Assembly (NCBI GenBank): GCA_910579645.1
Contig: CAJTVK010000093.1
Span: 1 to 17,438, forward strand
Reading direction: 5' to 3'
From: an uncultured Lachnospiraceae bacterium
GTDB taxonomy: Bacteria; Bacillota; Clostridia; Lachnospirales; Lachnospiraceae
DNA: 17,438 nucleotides
Positions 14,326 through 17,438 of the stretch are shown here, piece after piece. The first letter of the stretch is position 1. Each line of letters opens with the position of its first letter. The notes beneath the pieces were generated by a model. The model made no database searches, had not been told where the DNA came from, and saw nothing but the letters and a program-made list of their open reading frames with translations. The position numbers and the translations under genes were made by a program.

Positions 14326-14400
14326 TTATTTCTTTATCCACTATTTCTTTATCCACTATTTCTTTATCCACTATTTCTTTATCCACTATTTCTTTATCAG
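14326..14400 (-). repeat. Five 15-bp tandem repeats spanning the gpmI stop codon
   Basis: The minus-strand unit ATAAAGAAATAGTGG occurs with a 15-bp period (shared core starts at 14327, 14342, 14357, 14372, 14387 on the plus strand). The first copy encodes the last three residues (IKK) and the TAG stop of gpmI. Because 15 is divisible by three, every further copy repeats IKK plus stop in frame: four TAG codons, then TAA. Confidence 0.95.
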
Positions 14401-15930
14401 CAGTGATTTCCCTGTCATTTCTTCCGGCTGCCGCATCCCCATAATTTCTATCATAGTAGGGATGATATCGGCAAGACATCCGCCCTCTCTTAAAGTATAG
14501 GCAGGATCGTAGTTCACAAGAAGGAACGGCACCGGATTGGTGGTATGGGCGGTAAACGGATTTCCCGTCTCATAATCCACAAGCTGCTCCGCGTTGCCGT
14601 GATCCGCGCAGATAAACATTACGCCGCCTACTTCCCTGATGGCGTCCACTGCTTTGCCCATGCATTCATCCACTGCCTCCACTGCCTTAATGGCCGCAGC
14701 TTCCACGCCGGTATGCCCTACCATGTCAGGATTTGCAAAATTAATGATAATCACGTCATATTTGTCCGACTTAATCGCCTCCACCAGTTTGTCACATACT
14801 TCATATGCGCTCATCTGCGGCTTCAGGTCATAAGTTGCCACATCCTTCGGAGAATTTACAAGTATCCTGTCCTCTCCTTCGTTCGGCTCTTCCACGCCGC
14901 CGTTAAAGAAGAACGTAACATGGGCATATTTCTCCGTCTCCGCAATCCTGGCCTGTGTCATATGGTTCGCTGCCAGCCACTCGCCGAAAGTATTGGTCAC
15001 TGCAATCTTATGGAATGCCACTTCTTTGTTAGGTATCGTGGGATCGTAATCGGAGAAGCATACATAAGTGAGATTCAGCCTGTTTCCTCTGTCAAAAGCC
15101 GTAAACTCATTGTCACAGAAACATCTTGTGATTTCCCTGGCACGGTCCGGACGGAAATTAAAGAACACTACGGAATCTTTATCTTTAATGACCGCGGTAG
15201 GCGCACCGTCCTTCATCACAACCGTAGGCTTTACAAATTCGTCGCTTTCTCCTCTTTCATAGGACTCCGCAATGCCTGCCGAGCCTCCGGCCGCCTGCAG
15301 CCCCTCTCCCTTGGTCAGCGCATCGTATGCCAGCTTTACCCGGTCATAATTGTTATCCCTGTCCATGGCATAGTAACGTCCCATCACCGATGCCACTTCG
15401 CCTACTCCGATTTCCTTCATCTTCGCTTCCAGTTCTTCCACAAACCCTTTTCCGCTTTCCGGCGGCGTGTCCCTGCCGTCCAGGAAACAGTGCACATACA
15501 CTTTGGACAGCCCGTTTCTCTTAGCCAGTTCCAAAAGCCCGTAAATATGAGTGTTATGGCTGTGTACGCCGCCATCGGATACTAAGCCGAACATATGCAG
15601 CGCAGAATCGTTTTCCTTACAATTGTTTACCGCTCCCATAAGAGCCGGGTTCTCAAAAAAAGTCCCGTCCTGGATTTCCTTTGTAATCCTTGTCAGTTCC
15701 TGATATACAATACGCCCTGCGCCCATATTCAGGTGCCCTACTTCGGAATTTCCCATCTGTCCCTCCGGAAGGCCTACCGCCATGCCGCTGGCATTGCCTT
15801 TCACAAAAGGACATTCCTGCATCAGCCGGTCCATTACAGGCGTATTGGCTTCCGCCACGGCGTTCCCGTCCTTCCTTTCATTCAGCCCATAGCCATCCAA
15901 AATCATCAATACTGTCGGTTTTTTACTCAT
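14386..15930 (-). CDS. gpmI: 2,3-bisphosphoglycerate-independent phosphoglycerate mutase
   Basis: Glycolytic enzyme of 514 residues that interconverts 3- and 2-phosphoglycerate using Mn2+ and a phosphoserine intermediate. The phosphatase-like domain begins VLMILDGYG with metal ligand D12; the catalytic serine is S62 in GNSEVGHLNMGAG. The transferase domain contains SDGGVHSH (H123) and FLDGRDTPP (about 149-157). Later metal-ligand segments are visible as NFANPDMVGHTG and CADHGNAE. Full length (B. subtilis 511). AAAGGAG lies 8 nt before the ATG. It is a single-gene transcript with its own promoter, about 106 nt leader, and terminator. Its stop codon lies in a 15-bp tandem repeat. It is divergent from a likely manganese exporter, noteworthy because this enzyme needs Mn2+. 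Confidence 0.98.
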   Translation of the reverse strand: MSKKPTVLMILDGYGLNERKDGNAVAEANTPVMDRLMQECPFVKGNASGMAVGLPEGQMGNSEVGHLNMGAGRIVYQELTRITKEIQDGTFFENPALMGAVNNCKENDSALHMFGLVSDGGVHSHNTHIYGLLELAKRNGLSKVYVHCFLDGRDTPPESGKGFVEELEAKMKEIGVGEVASVMGRYYAMDRDNNYDRVKLAYDALTKGEGLQAAGGSAGIAESYERGESDEFVKPTVVMKDGAPTAVIKDKDSVVFFNFRPDRAREITRCFCDNEFTAFDRGNRLNLTYVCFSDYDPTIPNKEVAFHKIAVTNTFGEWLAANHMTQARIAETEKYAHVTFFFNGGVEEPNEGEDRILVNSPKDVATYDLKPQMSAYEVCDKLVEAIKSDKYDVIIINFANPDMVGHTGVEAAAIKAVEAVDECMGKAVDAIREVGGVMFICADHGNAEQLVDYETGNPFTAHTTNPVPFLLVNYDPAYTLREGGCLADIIPTMIEIMGMRQPEEMTGKSLLIKK

Positions 15931-16042
15931 TTTGCACTCTCCTTTGACTTTCTATATATTTTCCGCAGGCATCGGGCCAAAGCATATCCGACACACTCAA
16001 AGCCGCCCCTGCTTGTACTCCGTAAACCATTTCCCGACTGCA

Positions 16043-16071
16043 ATTATACATGTTTTTCCGGAAAAAGTAAA
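16043..16071 (-). promoter_or_regulatory. Candidate gpmI promoter
   Basis: Minus strand: perfect TATAAT -10 at 16043-16048, 17-bp spacer, TTTACT -35 at 16066-16071 (4 of 6). The spacer contains TTCCGGAAAAA (plus-strand coordinates 16053-16063), part of a longer TTTTTCCGGAAAAA palindrome. Expected start near 16036. Confidence 0.65.
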
Positions 16072-16119
16072 TATAAAAAGCAGCGGCTGCGCGGAAATCA
16101 GTTTGTCCGCAAAAAACAT

Positions 16120-16148
16120 TTGTAAACTTCCGGAAAAAGAGCTACAAT
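16120..16148 (+). promoter_or_regulatory. Candidate promoter of the cation efflux gene
   Basis: Plus strand: TTGTAA -35 at 16120-16125 (4 of 6), 17-bp spacer, TACAAT -10 at 16143-16148 (5 of 6). The spacer contains TTCCGGAAAAA at 16128-16138, in exactly the register seen in the opposite gpmI promoter. The leader to the ATG is about 65 nt. Confidence 0.6.
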
Positions 16149-16220
16149 AAGTCTTGCGCTGCATAGGCAGCCGCCGCAGTCATCACTTTTTAAGTCATTA
16201 TTTTTTAAGGAGACAGAATC

Positions 16221-17387
16221 ATGGTATCACTGCTTGCCAAACTATTCATAAAAGACAGGGAAGACACTTCTTCCCCCAAAGTACGCCAAGCCTACGGCAT
16301 CCTTTGCGGCAGCGTAGGCATTGCCCTGAATATACTGCTGTTTGCCGGCAAATTCCTGGCCGGGCTGTTAAGCGGTTCCATTGCCGTGACTGCCGATGCT
16401 TTCAATAACCTTTCCGATGCCGGCTCTTCCCTCATCACCCTGGTAGGTTTTAAAATGGCCGGGCAGAAGCCGGATCCCCATCACCCTTTCGGGCACGGGA
16501 GAATCGAATACCTGTCGGGTCTGATGGTATCCGTGGCCATCCTTATCATGGCCTTTGAGTTGGTACGCTCTTCGGCGGAAAAAATCCTGCATCCGCAGCC
16601 GGTCGATTTCAGCCCCCTGACCTTGGCAATATTATCGGCCTCCATTGCCGTAAAAATTTATATGGCATACTATAACCGAAACATCAGCCGTAAAATAGAC
16701 AGCGCCGCCATGAAAGCCACCGCAACGGACAGCTTAAGCGACACCTTGGCCACTACCGTCGTCCTCATTGCCATGCTGATCGGGCATTTCACGCATCTTC
16801 AGGTGGACGGTTACTGCGGTGTCTTAGTAGGCCTGTTCATCTTCTATGCCGGATACGGCGCGGCAAAAGATACGATAAGCCCCCTTCTCGGACAGCCTCC
16901 CCATCCCGATTTTGTCAGAAAGGTGGAAGAAACTGTCATGAGTTACGACCATGTCCTCGGCATTCATGACATGATTGTCCATGATTACGGCCCCGGGCGC
17001 GTGATGCTCTCCCTGCATGCCGAAGTTCCGGCAGACGGAAACCTTCTGATACTGCATGACATGATAGACAATATCGAACACCGCCTTCACAGCGAACTTC
17101 GCTGCGAAGCAGTCATACATATGGATCCGGTGGTCACCGACGATGCCCGTACAAACCATATCCGGCAAAAAGTTTCCGAATTGCTGACAGGCAATTATCC
17201 CGAGGTGCGTTTCCATGATTTCCGCATCGTGGAAGGCCCAACACATACCAACATTATTTTTGATGTGGTAATACCCTATGGCTACCGCTGCAAAGAGGAA
17301 GAAATAACCGCCTTTCTGCAAAACGGAATTCATGACATGGATAACTCTTACTATGCCGTAATACAGGTGGATAAGGCATATACCTAG
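16221..17387 (+). CDS. Cation diffusion facilitator (probable Mn2+ efflux)
   Basis: CDF-family proton-coupled divalent metal exporter of 388 residues, longer than the usual 290-310. Six membrane helices span about residues 28-220. The transport site appears as N62-x3-D66 in helix 2 (FNNLSD) and D170-x3-D174 in helix 5 (TDSLSD). To my recollection an N-D-D-D set is reported for the streptococcal manganese exporter MntE, whereas zinc exporters usually carry histidine. HPFGHGRIEYL (about 88-98) is the conserved cytoplasmic loop. The C-terminal dimerisation domain (about 229-305) seems followed by a second similar domain (about 312-385). AAGGAGA lies 7 nt before the ATG. It is divergent from gpmI. 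Metal specificity is an inference. Confidence 0.9.
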   Translation: MVSLLAKLFIKDREDTSSPKVRQAYGILCGSVGIALNILLFAGKFLAGLLSGSIAVTADAFNNLSDAGSSLITLVGFKMAGQKPDPHHPFGHGRIEYLSGLMVSVAILIMAFELVRSSAEKILHPQPVDFSPLTLAILSASIAVKIYMAYYNRNISRKIDSAAMKATATDSLSDTLATTVVLIAMLIGHFTHLQVDGYCGVLVGLFIFYAGYGAAKDTISPLLGQPPHPDFVRKVEETVMSYDHVLGIHDMIVHDYGPGRVMLSLHAEVPADGNLLILHDMIDNIEHRLHSELRCEAVIHMDPVVTDDARTNHIRQKVSELLTGNYPEVRFHDFRIVEGPTHTNIIFDVVIPYGYRCKEEEITAFLQNGIHDMDNSYYAVIQVDKAYT

Positions 17388-17438
17388 TATAAACTGATTT
17401 AAATACCTGTATGTTTCACTGAGGATGCTTTTCGAGAG

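Noticed and set aside
14326..14400. 15-bp repeat as a CRISPR or plasmid iteron-like origin array
   Set aside because: Too short a unit, no spacers, no replication gene nearby, and it begins inside gpmI.
14545..15585. A 346-codon plus-strand open frame opposite gpmI
   Set aside because: Antisense shadow of a highly conserved gene, with no ribosome binding site or domain.

Overview
The window looks like core chromosome of a spore-forming, low-to-mid-GC Clostridia, most likely Lachnospiraceae. This rests on spoIIM, remA, Bacillus-type GAAC-N4-GTTC SOS boxes, strong AGGAGG ribosome binding sites, and the gene order yicC-remA-gmk-rpoZ / rimO-pgsA-cinA / recA-recX-rny. All genes except the last lie on the minus strand, so transcription mostly runs from high to low coordinates. 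No rRNA, tRNA, CRISPR array or insertion sequence was seen.

Layout in the direction of transcription: gpmI (14386-15930) has its own promoter and a strong terminator at 14188-14211. A promoter at 13906-13934 starts the tightly packed group yicC, remA, gmk, rpoZ, which ends at a hairpin just after rpoZ. A structured GC-rich leader containing a second terminator-like hairpin precedes rimO, which overlaps pgsA; cinA follows 4 bp later. Downstream of cinA lie two genes not usually found there: a 510-residue membrane protein with a six-copy 10-residue repeat, and a stand-alone ABC/AAA-type ATPase. recA then has its own near-consensus promoter with two LexA-type boxes and a structured leader of about 190 nt. 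recX and rny follow (rny has its own promoter), then a Nudix ADP-ribose pyrophosphatase gene and spoIIM. The only plus-strand gene, a cation diffusion facilitator (16221-17387), is divergent from gpmI.

Functionally these are housekeeping genes: DNA repair (recA, recX, possibly cinA), RNA decay (rny, yicC), nucleotide and RNA polymerase functions (gmk, rpoZ), phospholipid synthesis (pgsA), ribosome modification (rimO), glycolysis (gpmI), sporulation (spoIIM) and metal efflux. I found no clear new multi-gene system. The points most worth a second look are: the dual SOS boxes and possibly switchable leader of recA; an identical TTCCGGAAAAA element in the same register of the two divergent promoters (gpmI and the metal exporter); a possible attenuator ahead of rimO; the repeat-bearing membrane protein; and a 15-bp tandem repeat that multiplies the gpmI stop codon five times in frame.
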